A stretch of 64,000 nt of DNA from Liolophura sinensis (GCF_032854445.1 NC_088298.1:5638160-5702159); one strand, 5' to 3'. Shown: positions 47,501-62,500, counted from the first letter of the stretch. Notes: a model not told the origin generated them from the letters alone. Made by a program: numbers and translations.

Positions 47501-50500
47501 GAGCTTAGTTCTCCTTAAAACACAGATATTGAGTTTGTGAATTTGTGCCTGGGGGTATTCTCTATTTCTTCCCTCAGAACCATGTACTGCATTACCTATC
47601 CAACGGTACAGCCTCCCTAAGCTTCACTTACCAAAAGGAGCAGTTCTTTGTTCCGGTTGTCTTCATTCTCAAGGTAAATCGTATTAAAACGTGGAGAAGA
47701 ACATAAAAAAAACTTTCAGAGAAAAAGTGTGGAAAGATATTTGTAAGAATGGTCTTGATTATGTTTTTTTTTTATTTATTTATTCTTAAGCAGAGGAAAA
47801 GAGAAAAAGACAGCTGAAAATAATTTTTGTAGCATGGATATTTGGGATTGCCTCTTGGAGTTTATCAGCTTTGTAGAAATTATGCTCTAGATGAGAGTGT
47901 AACACCAGAATTTTCATTATATTTATAGTTTTAACATATTAATAAATATTATCAAAAGACCACTCAAAAATGAAGTATAGATCAGATCATTAAAAACTGT
48001 CCAGGAAAATAGTTGGATTTATTTTTTTTAAATTTTTTGGTAGAATTTTTGTGATTAAGTAAATTTGTGTTAAAAGATCGCATTCAGTGGTGGTCTGTGG
48101 TGACCTAGAATGTATAAACAACGTCACATCTATACTTTTTGCCAGAAATAATTTGTTTCAAGGTCAAGTGGGTGAATGCATTTATAGATCTATATATGCA
48201 TATGCATTTTGAATGATGAAATGTAGCAGTCTAATGTGTGTTAAGTAGAAAAAACCTTATGCGATGTCTCTGGTCCCATTGTGGTCAGAAACAGCAACCA
48301 TAAAATATTAAAATGCATTTTACTAGGTTAAAAAAATTTTAAAAAGTAAATAAATCCAAGTACTTTCTTGGACAGTGTTTAATGGTTTTTCATCTGATAC
48401 ATACTTCAGTTTAGTGTTTTCTTTTGCCTTTAAACTGAACTTCATAGTTCGGCTTCATCATCTTCGATAACTGTTTTACAATGTGACTAACCTGGAGCTT
48501 TCTCTCTTTTCTGTTTTTTGGCTTTTTTTAAATAACTGTAAAATGACGATTATGATTTTAAGGAAAGCTTATATCCCAAAAATCTTAATATTCCCTTTGT
48601 TCTATGCATATTTTCATTCAATGGTTAGAAATTTTTTGAAACTAACATCATCAATGAGCTTACTGGGAACAGAGGGAGGAGCTTAGCACTCATAATTGGG
48701 ACATCTGCCCTCACATTGTTGTTTTGATAGCTGTTACATGTATCATTGACTGCAGGTTATCTTATTTCTAGATTGGCCACTTGGGCCTCAGGAAAGCTAG
48801 TTTTCACAACTCAAAAAGAAAGCTTAGAAGTTTTCTTGTAGTTTTATTATGCATATTATAGATACATATTATGAAATGAAAACCAAACGCTGCATGTATT
48901 GTTGAAATATAAGTGTGTTCATCGATAACTTGCGAAAGGTTAGTAAGTTTCCCCCTGGGCACTGGTTTCCTCTGGGTGCTGTGGTTTCCTCTGGGCACTG
49001 TGATTTCCCATGGCCTCTGTGGTTTCACCTGGGTGCTTTGGTTTCCCTCTTGGGCACTGTGATTTCCCCTGGGCGCTGTGGTTCTCCTTGGGTACTGTGG
49101 TTTTCCCCGGTGCACTGTGGTTCCCAGCACCCCCTACTCCCATCCCCGGGAAATGTGGTTCCCTCCCGGGCACTCTGGTTTCCCTGTGCACTCTGGTTTC
49201 CTATACTTTTAACACACTAATTACCGTTGTACAAGTGAAAAATTCTAGAGTGTGTCATTAAACAACAGATTAAATCATACTTAGAGTACCAAGAAAATGG
49301 CCATATTGTTTTTGTGACCCAGGGTCTGCTGAAGGTGACTGATAAACACATCTACAACCAGCTGATAGCGGGCAGAGAGGATGACTCTTTCTACAGAGGG
49401 TAAGTTTTCTGTATGGTTAAGCCAAATCACATTTTCCCCTATTAGCAAGAAAAACTCAAATATCAAACTTGTAACTGTGCTGTTTATAATGGTAAAATAA
49501 TTATAAAGTTTGAAAAAGTTATTAAATGACTCACCATGTATATTTTGTGAACTTTATGACTGATTTTGAACGGTAATGACAGATAGGAGATGTGATATTT
49601 TGTGAACTTTATGACTGATTTTGAACGGCAACGACAGATAGGAGATGTGATATTTTGTGAACTTGATTACTGATTTTGAACAGTAACGACAGATAGGAGA
49701 TATGATATTCTGTGAACTTTATGACTGATTTTGAATGGTAACAACAGATAGAAGGTGTGATATTTTGTGAACTTTATGACTGATTTTGAACGGTAACGAC
49801 AGATAGGAGATGTGATATTTTGTGAACTTTATTACTGATTTTGAACGGTAACGACACATAGGAGATGCAATACTTTGTGAACTTTATTACTGATTTTGAA
49901 CAGTAACGACAGATAGGAGATGTGATATTTTGTGAACTTTATGACTAATTTTGAATGGTAATGACAGATAGGAGATGTGATATTTTGTGAACTTTATGAC
50001 TGATTTTGAATGGTAACGACAGATAGGAGATGTGCACTACTGGTATTGAGCTCATGGTTTGCACACATGTAGTGCACAATAACATGAGGGGAATATTCCA
50101 TCGTTGATTTGGTGTGTAGATATTAAATACCATAAATTACTGAATTCCTGACTTAGTGTATTGTGCAATAGAATCCATGTTAAACAGAATGTTGGGGGTG
50201 GTATCTCAAAAAGTACTCACCAGCCCGGATAGCACAGTTGGTAGAGCGTCTGCTTCTCGAGCGGCAGATGAACTTTACATGAACTGTAAGGACTCCTTCG
50301 TCGTCGTATGACTGAAAAATTGTTGAGTACGACGTTAAACCCCAAGCACTCACTCACTCACTCAAAAAGTACTCTGTGTTGATCTGAAATTTTACATGCA
50401 TATAAAGCACAATGACACAAGGGGGATGTTCCATCAGTGATGATCTATGTGCATATTAATTACCGTAAATTGCACTGAAGAGATTGTGCTCCAGTTGATT

Positions 50501-53500
50501 GCAGTGGTCATGGGTTGTTAGCAAGTAAATAGGGCCAGTTGTGAGGTTTTGCCTAAATAAATATGGGATACATATGAGTTGAGCTTACATGTTAGAAAGT
50601 TTGTTAGTAACTGTATGTTTCCATCACACTTTTTTTTTCTTTTGGGTACAGCTGTGTTATCTTCATGCTGAGGCAGGCATTGGATGAAGGGTTGACCAAT
50701 CAGAAGACAGTCCTCAAACACATCGGGGAACGATTCCGTCCCAAACTGCGAAAACCAGAGTGGTACTCTGATGAGGATCTTGGGAGACATTTGTTTCGGT
50801 AAGTCCCAGGAATGTCTTAGGAGACATTTGTTTCAGTCAGTCCCAGGAATGTCTTGGGAGACATTTGTTTCGGTAAGCCCCAGGAATGTCTTAGGAGACA
50901 GTTGTTTCGGTAAGTCCCAGGAATGTCTTAGGAGACATTTGTTTCGGTAAGTCCCAGGAATGTCTTGGGAGACATTTGTTTCAGTCAGTCCCAGGAATGT
51001 CTTAGGAGACATTTGTTTCGGTAAGTCCCAGGAATGTCTTAGGAGACATTTGTTTCAGTCAGTCCCAGGAATGTCTTAGGAGACAGTTGTTTCAGTCAGT
51101 CCCAGGAATGTCTTAGGAGACATTTGTTTCAGTAAGTCCCAGGAATGTCTTAGGAGACATTTGTTTCAGTCAGTCCCAGGAATGTCTTAGGAGACATTTG
51201 TTTCAGTCAGTCCCAGGAATGTCTTAGGAGACATTTGTTTCAGTCAATCCCAGGAATGTCTTAGGAGACAGTTGTTTCAGTCAGTCCCAGGAATGTCTTA
51301 GGAGACATTTGTTTCGGTAAGTCCCAGGAATGTCTTAGGAGACATTTGTTTCAGTCAGTCCCAGGAATGTCTTAGGAGATATTTGTTTCAGTCAGTCCCA
51401 GGAATGTCTTAGGAGACATTTGTTTCAATAAGTCACAGGAATGCCTTGGGGGACATATTTCAAAAAGTGCTGAGGTTTTGGTTGTTCCTCTGGCTTTATT
51501 GTCTATACCCATGTAGTCCTGTGTGTAAGGATACCCACGTAGTCCTGTGTGTAAGGATACCCACGTAGTCCTGTGTGTAAGGATACCCACGTAGTCCTGT
51601 GTGTAAGGATACCCATGTAGTCCTGTGTGTAAGGATACCCACATAGTCCAGTGTGTAAGGATACCCATGTAGTCCTGTGTGTAAGGATACCCACGTAGTC
51701 CTGTGTGTAAGGATACCCACATAGTCCTGTGTGTAAGGATACCCATGTAGTCCTGTGTGTAAGGATACCCACATAGTCCAGTGTGTAAGGATACCCATGT
51801 AGTCCTGTGTGTAAGGATACCCACGTAGTCCTGTGTGTAAGGATACCCACGTAGTCCTGTGTGTAAGGATACCCATGTAGTCCTGTGTGTAAGGATACCC
51901 ACATAGTCCAGTGTGTAAGGATACCCACATAGTCCTGTGTGTAAGGATACCCACGTAGTCTAGTGTGTAAGGATATCCACGTAGTCCTGTGTGTAAGGAT
52001 ACCCATGTAGTCCTGTGTGTAAGGATACCCACGTAGTCCTGTGTGTAAGGATACCCATGTAGTCCTGTGTGTAAGGATACCCACATAGTCCAGTGTGTAA
52101 GGATACCCATGTAGTCCTGTGTGTAAGGATACCCATGTAGTCCTGTGTGTAAGGATACCCACGTAGTCCTGTGTGTAAGGATATCCACGTAGTCCTGTGT
52201 GTAAGGACACCCACGTAGTCCTGTGTGTAAGGATACCCATGTAGTCCTGTGTGTAAGGATACCCATGTAGTCCTGTGTGTAAGGATACCCACGTAGTCCT
52301 GTGTGTAAGGATACCCATGTAGTCCTGTGTGTAAGGATACCCACGTAGTCCTGTGTGTAAAGATACCCATGTAGTCCTGTGTGTAAGGATACATATGTGT
52401 TATGAAATGAAAACTAAATTATTTGGGTACCAATGGCCATCAGACATTATACAGTATACCTAATGCACAGATCTCGTGATACGTATGAGAAGTAGTTTGG
52501 CATATAAAAAGATTAATGATGTACTTGTGAATAAGGTAAAATTAATGCCAAGTTTTCGATGAAGTGTTTGTATTGTGGATATGAATATGAAATATATTTA
52601 ATACAAAAAAATGCAACATTCTCTGTCATGGATGATGTTTTTTCTTTTATATTTGTGTATTTTTTTATTCTTAACTAACTTCATATTTGTGGTCTCTTCC
52701 TTCTTGTTTCAGACATTGTGTGTGCTTTCATCTCCACTCCAATGTGGAAAAGTTCAACCTTTTAGTGTGAGTTTCAAGTTTTTGAATGTAACAAATGTTT
52801 GATGAGGTCAGGAATTTTTACACTGGGATATGTAATTATGTATTCACAAAAAAAGATATCAAATCAAAATACATGTACCTGTAAACAGATTGTTCATATA
52901 TTCTTTTATTATGAATCACAAGTACATACATATATTTAGGCCAAAACCTGGAATGGTGTCAGAGTCTAGAATGGGGCCAAAGCCTGGAATGGGGTCAAAG
53001 TCTGGAATGAGGCCAATATCTTGAATAGGGTTAAAGCCTGGAATGGGGTCAAAGTCTGGAATGAGGCCAATATCTTGATGGGGTTAAAGCCTGGAATGGG
53101 GTCAAAGTCTGGAATGGGGTCAATGTCCGGAATGGGGCCAAAGCCTGGATTGGGGTCAAAATAGCCATTGAGGCCAAAGCCTTGAGTGGGGCCTTAGCTC
53201 AGGGATTGGGATCAAAGCTGAAGGATTGGAACCAAAGCTGGAGGATTGGAACCAAAGCTGGAGGATTGAGACCAAAGCGGAAGGATAAGGGCCAGTGCTA
53301 AGGGACTGGGGCCAATGCTGAAGGATTGAGGCCAAAGCTAGATGTCATGGCTTGGGGAATGAATCTAGCTCCTGGTGGTATCTCTGTACCTGTGTATGCA
53401 ACTTTGTTCAAGAAATGTGATAATCTTGATTGATGAAGTCTATTTTTGCCGACCAACATTCTGTTGTTAAAACCTTGTCTTAACATTACATGTACACTTT

Positions 53501-56500
53501 TGTGAAAAGAAAAACATAGATCTGAAGAAAAGGGAAATTCTGAAGCTGTATGTTATCACTTCTCAGGTACATGACACAGAAACTGTTCGTGTTTGCCAAA
53601 GGTGGCTGTGCCACAGAGAGTGCGGATAATCCCATGAACCAGGAGGTGCTGCTAGGGGGTCATCTCTACCTCATGGTGCTCAAGGTAGGGACCATCTTCA
53701 AATAACATGATGTTTGGTGATTTATGAGCATTTGGCGAAAAAGGTTGCCACAGCACATAGATCTGTAGAAGAGAAATGTCATAAAATAGTACTTTTGCTA
53801 CTGAGACTTGAATTGTCCAGTATGGTGGTATTACCCTCTTTACAATCCAAACAAACCTCAAACATCATTTTAAGATCAGCAGAACACTTTAAAATGTGGC
53901 AGAAGGAGGAAATTAGTCAACAGATTTGTCCATTTTATATGTCAGTATTTTATTCATTTGATTGATACTTTACACTGTGCAGAAGAATAGTTCATGTAAA
54001 CATAAAAACCCACTGTCACATTGTGATTTTTCATGGGACGTTGAAATTTAAACTTTATAAACTTGTGGCATGAGTTCTGAGCTGGACACAAAACACTGAA
54101 AAACTTGTGAGGCTCATTATTCACACAGACTGAGGTGTGTGTGTGTGTGTCGGGAGTGGGGGGGACGGGACCGGCAGGGCAGTGGGGACTGGATTGGGTG
54201 ACTTGAGGGTCCTATACTCTGTCCTTCATAGTCTTTCAGTGATCCATGTGTATATATAGTTTTAGTGGACACACATAAAGTAATATTGTACTGGACACAC
54301 AGGAAACAATGTTTTACTGGACACAGAAAACAATGTTTTACTGGACATACAGAAAACAATGTTTTACTGGACACACAGAAAACAATGTTTTACTGGACAT
54401 ACAGACAACAATGTTTTACTGGACACACAGAAAATAATGTTTTACTGGACACACTGAAAACAATGCTTTACTGGACACACAGAAAATAATGTTTTACTGG
54501 ACACACAAAAAACAATGTTTTACTGGACACACAGAAAACAGTGTTTTACTGGACTCCCAGAAAACAGTGTTTTACTGGACACACACAAAGCATTTTTTTA
54601 CCGGATACACAGAAAGCAATATTTTACTGGATACAAAGTGTTTTACTGGACTGATGGAAACCAATGTTTTTCTGGACACAGAGAAAACAGTGTTTAGCTG
54701 GACTCAGAGAAAGCTGTGTTGTACTGGACACAGAGACAACAGTGTTTCACTGGACACAGAGAAAGCATTGTTTTACTGGACATGGAGAAAACAGTGTTTT
54801 ACTGGACACGGACACGGAAAGCAATGTTTTACTGGACACAGGGAATATAGTATTTTACTGGACACAGAGAAAACAGTGTTTTATTGGACACAGATAAAGC
54901 AGTGTTTTATTGGACACAGATAAAACAATGTTTTATTGGACACAGATAAAGCAGTGTTTTATTGAACACAGATAAAGCAGTGTTTTACTGGACACACAAA
55001 AAACAGGGTTGTACTCGACACCCAGAAAACCATGTTTCACTGCACACTCAAAAAGCAATATTTACTGACAAACAAAAAAACAATGTTGTACTCGCCACAC
55101 AACGTAATGCTTTGCTGGACACACATAAACCATTGTGTTACTGGATACACAGAAAACAGTGTTCAACTGCACACTCAAAAATCAAAGGTTTACTGGACAC
55201 AAACAACTTTTGTGTTGCAGGAGAAGATAGAATCTTGGCTTCATTCTCTTAGGACATCCATTGAAAGGACAGCCAAAGGAAAAGGCACTGCTTTGGATGT
55301 AAACCTGGGTAAGTAAGAACATATAATTCATTTGAAACAGTGGATTGTGGGATGACTGTTTCTGACCATTTTGACCAGTGATGTCAGGTGTTTACCAGTA
55401 AGCACGCACTCAGGGTCTTACCTTTCTGCATTCACAGGGTATGTACATGTAAAGGTGTGAAGAGCAAAATATACTGATGTAGGAACATTGACACCCATTG
55501 GGTACTAACAGACCACTGTAGAATCTAATGTTTTACAAGAATTCAACTGGGATAAATTCCACCAAGAAAAAAAAAAGAAACAAAAACTAATTAAACTAAT
55601 GGTCTTTCCTCAGTTGCAACTTCACTGTCTCTATCACTGCTTCTTTCTTAGGTACAATTTCTGATGCATGTCGGCATGGCCTAGAGGTGACCAAACCCAT
55701 GGAGTATCTCATGGCCACAGGGAACCTGGTATCCAGAACAGGACTGGGCCTTATGCAGGTACAGTACAGCTGGTGTTTACCTGATTGTGCTATATCCCTC
55801 ATGACGTGGAGGTGACCAATCCCATGGAGTATCTCATGGCCACAGGGACAGGACTGGGCCTCATGCAGGTACAGTACAACTGGTGTTTACGTGATTGTCC
55901 TGTATCCCTCATGACATGGAGGTGACCAAACCCATGGACTATCTCATGGCCACAGGGACAGGACTGCGACTCATGTAGGTACAGTACAGCTGGTGTTTAC
56001 CTGATTGTGCTATATCCCTCATGACGTGGAGGTGACCAATCCCATGGAGTGTCTCATGGTCACAGGGACAGGACTGCGACTCATGCAGGTACAGTACAGC
56101 TGGTGTTTACCTGAATGTGCTATATCCCTCATGACGTGGAGGTGACCAATCCCATGGAGTGTCTCATGGCCACAGGGACAGGACTGCGACTCATGCAGGT
56201 ACAGTACAGCTGGTGTTTACCTGAATGTGCTATATCCCTCATGACGTGGAGGTGACCAATCCCATGGAGTGTCTCATGGCCACAGGGACAGGACTGCGAC
56301 TCATGCAGGTAGAGTACAGCTGGTGTTTCCTGATTGCGTTATATCCCTCATGACATGGAGGTGACCAAACCCATGGAGTATCTCATGGCCACAGGGAACC
56401 TGGTATCCAGAACAGGACTGCGACTCATGCAGGTACAGTACAGCTGGTGTTTACCTGATTGTGCTATATCCCTCATGACGTGGAAGTGAACAATCCCATG

Positions 56501-59500
56501 GAGTGTCTCATGGCCACAGGGACAGGACAGCGACTCATGTAGGTACAGTACAGCTGGTGTTTACCTGATTGTGCTATATCCCTCATGACGTGGAAGTGAA
56601 CAATCCCATGGAGTGTCTCATGGCCACAGGGACAGGACTGGGCCTCATGCAGGTACAGTACAACTGGTGTTTACGTGATTGTCCTGTATCCCTCATGACA
56701 TGGAGGTGACCAAACCCATGGACTATCTCATGGCCACAGGGACAGGACTGCGACTCATGTAGGTACAGTGCAGCTGGTGTTTACCTGAATGTGCTATATC
56801 CCTCATGACGTGGAAGTGAACAATCCCATGGAGTGTCTCATGGCCACAGGGACAGGACTGCGACTCATGCAGGTACAGTACAGCTGGTGTTTACCTGAAT
56901 GTGCTATATCCCTCACGACGTGGAGGTGACCAATCCCATGGAGTGTCTCATGGCCACAGGGACAGGACTGGGACTCATGCAGGTAGAGTACAGCTGGTGT
57001 TTCCTGATTGCGTTATATCCCTCATGACATGGAGGTGACCAAACCCATGAGTGTCTCATGGCCACAGGGACAGGACTGCGACTCATGCAGGTACAGTACA
57101 GCTGGTGTTTACCTGATTGTCCTATATCCCTCATGACATGGAGGTGACCAATCCCATGGAGTGTCTCATGGCCACAGGGAACCTGGTATCCAGAACAGGA
57201 CTGCGACTCATGCAGGTACAGTACAGCTGGTGTTTACCTGAATGTGCTATATCCCTCATGACGTGGAGGTGACCAATCCCATGGCCACAGGGACAGGACT
57301 GAGACTCATGCAGGTACAGTACAGCTGGTGTTTACCTGATTGTGCTATATCCCTCATGACGTGGAGGTGACCAATCCCATGGAGTGTCTCATGGCCACAG
57401 GGACAGGACTGCGACTCATGCAGGTACAGTACAGCTGGTGTTTACCTGATTGTGCTATATCCCTCATGACGTGGAGGTGACCAATCCCATGGAGTGTCTC
57501 ATGGCCACAGGGACAGGACTGGGCCTTATGCAGGTACAGTACAGCTGGTGTTTACCTTATTGTCCTGTGTCCCTCATGACATGGAGGTGACCAAACCCAT
57601 GGAGTATCTCATGGCCACAGGGACAGGACTGCGACTCATGCAGGTAGAGTACAGCTGGTGTTTACCTGATTGTCCTGTATCCCTCATGACATGGAGGTGA
57701 CCAAACCCATGGAGTATCTCATGGACACAGGGACAGGACTGGATCTCATGTAGGTACAGTACAGCTTGTGTTTACCTGATTGTCCTATATCCCTCATGAC
57801 ATGGAGGTGACCAAACCCATGGAGTATCTCATGGCCACAGGAACAAGACTGGATCTCACGTAGGTACAGTACAGCTGGAGTTTACCTGATTGTCCTGTAT
57901 CCCTCATGACGTGAAGGTGACCAAACCCATGGTATCTCATGGACACAGGGACAGGACTGGGACTCATGTAGGTACAGTACAGCTGATGTTTACGTGATTG
58001 TCCTGTATCCCTCATGACGTGAAGGTGACCAAACCCATGTAGCCACCAGTGTGTGCCTTTGTTTGGTGGGAATAATTATTACTTAGACAAACGATATGTG
58101 GATTTCACTTAAGTTTAATTATATTTAAAATCAGTGGGCAAAACTTATGCAAAATTACCTGAATACAATTGGCACATGACTTGAAGGGTGCCAAAGATAT
58201 TTTAGCCTTATAAATCGAATTGACTTCAGGTTTGTGTTTGTGCGGGGCATGAAACCAAAACTGACCCATGTTATCCAGGCATTAAAATCATTGTGTGAAG
58301 TCTTTCATGGGTAATTGTAGCTGCCCACACTGTAAAAAATTGCACTTAGAAAAAACTGATGACTACTTGTGTTTTTTTGCTTTTTTGTTATAAAATGATG
58401 AATTTTTGCATTGTAGGCCACAGGTCTGACTGTTGTAGCCGACAAACTGAACTTCATGCGTTACATATCTCACTTCCGATGTATTCATCGCGGAGCGTTT
58501 TTCGCACAAATGAGGACGACAGCCGTTCGTAAACTTCTACCCGAGGCCTGGGGTATGTATGCTATGTGTAACATTGTCATTTCTGGCAGTAGAGTGCAAA
58601 TGTTTTTATTTCTGACCAGGTTAATTTGGAAATTTATCACGTACTTGTAGACATATTGTTATGTCATGACAAGGTGTCCAATCCGGTGTCCAGTACGGTG
58701 TCCATTACCCTAATTCTAAGGCCAGATATTAGTACTGCTGAAAGCCAGAAATTCTCCCCCAGTGTTTTGGGAAAAGGAAAGATATGAATACATTGTTCAT
58801 TAGATGGACTAACCATGCAAAAACAAATGAAATATTCTGCACATAATTACACATATATTGGCAAAAATAGAGCAGACTAGGTGTCATAAACTTTCTTTTG
58901 GAAGAAGTTTTTTAAATCCAGCCTCCACCTTAATTGTGTTAGTCACATCTAAAAGCATGACTTTAAAATAATTGGGATCAGCCCCAGTTCTGTTACTCTC
59001 TCTTTGCCTGTATTCCAGGTTTCCTGTGCCCCGTACACACACCCGATGGAACCCCCTGTGGACTGATGAACCACATGTCTGCTCTCTGCCAGGTGAGTGC
59101 GGGACAGGTATAATGGGTGGATGTAACAGTATCGAATGTTATTTTCACATTTTTATAAGGAAAATAGACAGGCATAAAATACAAGAAGAGACAACGCCAG
59201 TCCAAATGTATATATCAGCATGGATAAAGTATTCCACAGGAGGTTTAGGAAGCATAACTTTCTATTTTTGTAATGGTGCATAAACAGGCTATCACAGTTC
59301 AAAGTGAGCAAAAGGATGTGCCTTGAGAAATCAAAAATGCTACCGTGTGTTCAGTGTTAACCTGTCATGTCAGAACCAAATGGCTGACATCTGACCACTT
59401 GTTCCACCCTTATCTGAAGTACGCCCTAACTAAGGTTAAATTATTTGTGGCCTTTTTAAGTAAAACTGTTAACAGAACTCAATCTTTTTCTTTGGAGAAG

Positions 59501-62500
59501 TAAAGTGTAAATAGAGTTTTTAAAAAAAACCTGATTTATTGTTGCAGATTGTGAACATTCAGTTCCGTGTGGCCCACCTCCCGAGAGTTCTCGTGGCATT
59601 AGGGATATGCCCGTTTGATGGGCCATTACCAGCTCCCGTGAAGGAATGCTACACTGTGCTGCTGGATGGGAAAGTCTGTGGCTACGTCCCCGATGAACAT
59701 GCGCAGGATTTAGAGCGAAGGTTACGGGTCATGAAGGTTCAAGGTCAGGAAAAGGTCAGGAGTTTTAATTCATCACTTTAAAGTTGTAAGTAAAATTAAC
59801 GAATTCATTCTCTCACATACTCATTCTTTCTACCCGGCGCGCATAAAACTGGCAAACAACAGTGAGATAAAATAAATAGCTTCGGCAAGGATTTTACTGT
59901 CATCAGTTTCAGCATAAACAATTTATGTATTCATTTATTTGATTGGAAATTTATGTCCTACTCAAGATTTATTTCACTTATATATGCACAATGGCGGTCA
60001 GCATTTTGGTGGAAAGAAACTGAGCAGAGCTTGGACAAAACCCAGCGATTATCTGCAGGTGTCGTGGTAGAGCGTCCCACTAACGACTGAGGAGGAAGCC
60101 AGCATGACCTGGACCTAACTCACAGTGACTGCATTGGTAAAAGGACCCTGAGCCATTATGCTGCGCTAGCACACTTTAAATCAGTAGGCCATGATGGAAC
60201 AAACATAAGTAAATGCTATCGCTGATTTTAATTATCAGTGACACTTCCAGAATTAACCACCAGTGACAAAAGTGCATCTTTGTTTTTGTTATCCGTAGAT
60301 TCCACCACTGATAGAAATCTGTCTTGTGCCCAAAACAAAAGTGGCTAGTCAGTACCCAGGATTGTACATCTTTACCGGCTTAGCGCGGATGATGAGACCC
60401 GTTACAAACCTGGCGCTGAATAAGGTGGAGATGATAGGCACATTTGAACAAGTTTACATGAACATAGCCATAGTACCAGAGGAGATGGAGGTAGCCGTAA
60501 GTTTTCATTTTTATCTCGTATGTCATATATTATATCCAAGGGTAAGATGAGCCAAAGCTTGACTAAATATAAAACTGAAAATCCACTATTTATTTTGTCA
60601 GTGCTCCATGTTTTTATGATATACCTGTTTTTATGATATACCTGTTTTTATGATATACCTGTTTTTATGATATACCTGTTTTTATAGGCTTTCTGATAAT
60701 GTAAATGTGACTTCAGCAGGAAAAATTGTCAGGACAATCCTGGTTTTTACGTTCTTGGTCTTATCCTGACACACCCACTCTAAAATTTAAATTTATCTAT
60801 TAGATTGGAGTTTTTCTGCCATTCTCAAGAATATTTCACTCATACTCAGTGGCGAGCATTATGGTGGAAGGAAACTGGGGGGAAGACCTTTCAACATATG
60901 ACAGGAAAGGAAGCCAATGTAACCTGAGCTTACAGTGAACACATTGGTGAGAGGCCCCTGAGTCATTGTGCTGCGGTAGCATGCTGACTGCATGGCCATG
61001 GAGGCCTCTCTCTCACATTTAAAAAGTTACAGTAGATTATTAGTATTTTTTAATGCTCTCACATTTAAAAAGTTACCGTAGAGTATTCCTATTTTTTTTA
61101 ATGGTCTCACATTTAAAAAGTTACAGTAGATTATTCCTATTTTTTAATGCTCTCCTGTGGATGCAATTAGGGGATCTTGATTTGCACCTGTACATGGATG
61201 TGTTGTCAACTTCTGCTTTTTCTTTTACATGTGGAATAAGGTAATTTTTAAATACCAATGAGAATGTAATCAAAAATTTAATAAAAGGAGACTTTACACC
61301 ATATTTGTCATATTCAGATTAAATTTTTCTGTTTTCAAGTTTTCAGATTATTTAAAAAATTTGGACTATTTTTATAGAAATATTGATAGTGAACAAAAAA
61401 TTTCAACATAAAAAAACAAAAATTTTGTAACAACACACATGAACATCCAAAGACTGTTTTGTTGTGGTGTCAGTATAATGTAACTGGGTGGGTGTCCAGT
61501 TTGGTGTCTTCAGCATGGCATACCACTGAGCAGCATTGTAAATAATTCTGACTTTAATCATGTTGAAAGCAGCATTAATACTCAACCAAGCAAACTTGGA
61601 GATAAATTAGATAGTTAATTATTCCACAAAAGATGTGAAGATATTATGATTCTTTAATGGCATGTCTATCTTGTCTCAGACTTCAGTCTTGCTGCTCTCA
61701 ATCTGTTTCAGGTAACGACCCACCAGGAGCTTAATGAGCAGAGCATGCTGAGTGCCGTCGCCAGCTTTACACCTTTTTCTGACTTCAACCAAAGTCCCAG
61801 GAATATGTACCAGTGTCAGGTGTGTGGCAAGATTGACTCATACATTGGTCAGTTATGTTTTTTTTTTTTTTTTTAATGACTAATTACTTAATTAAATATG
61901 TAAATAATTAGATACCATGTTTTTCACTTCTGGATAATATTTATTTATGTATTTGATTGATGTTTTACGCCATAAATTTCACTTATACGACGGCGGCCAG
62001 CGTTGTGATGGGAGGAAACCGGGCAGAACCTGGGGGAAAACCATGACCATCCGCAGGTTCATGCCATCACTCACCGCTAAAACAACAGTGTATGTTTGTA
62101 ACAGATATATATGTTTGCTTTTGGATGGGTAAACAAACGATGGGCACACCTCTTCATGCCATCGCTCACCGCTAAGACAACAGTGTATGTTTGTAACAGA
62201 CATATATGTTTGGTTTCAGATGGGTAAACAAACGGCGGGCACACCTCTTCATGCCTTCGCTTACCTCTAAGACAACAGTGTATGTTTGTAACAGATATAT
62301 ATGTTTGGTTTCAGATGGGTAAACAAACGATGGGCACACCTCTTCATGCCTTCACTCACCGCGCGGACAACAAACTGTACAGGATCCTCTTCCCACAAAC
62401 CCCTATGGTCCGACCAATCATCTATGACCAGTACAAGGTGGATAACTACCCGTTGGGAACCAACGCTATTGTGGCTGTCATCTCGTACACGGTAAGACTT

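Noticed and set aside
51496..52394. Minus-strand frames of up to 282 codons ([18 protein letters not shown] repeats)
   Set aside because: Simple translation of the 26-bp array within POLR1B intron 11; all three phases are open, which a real coding gene would not show.
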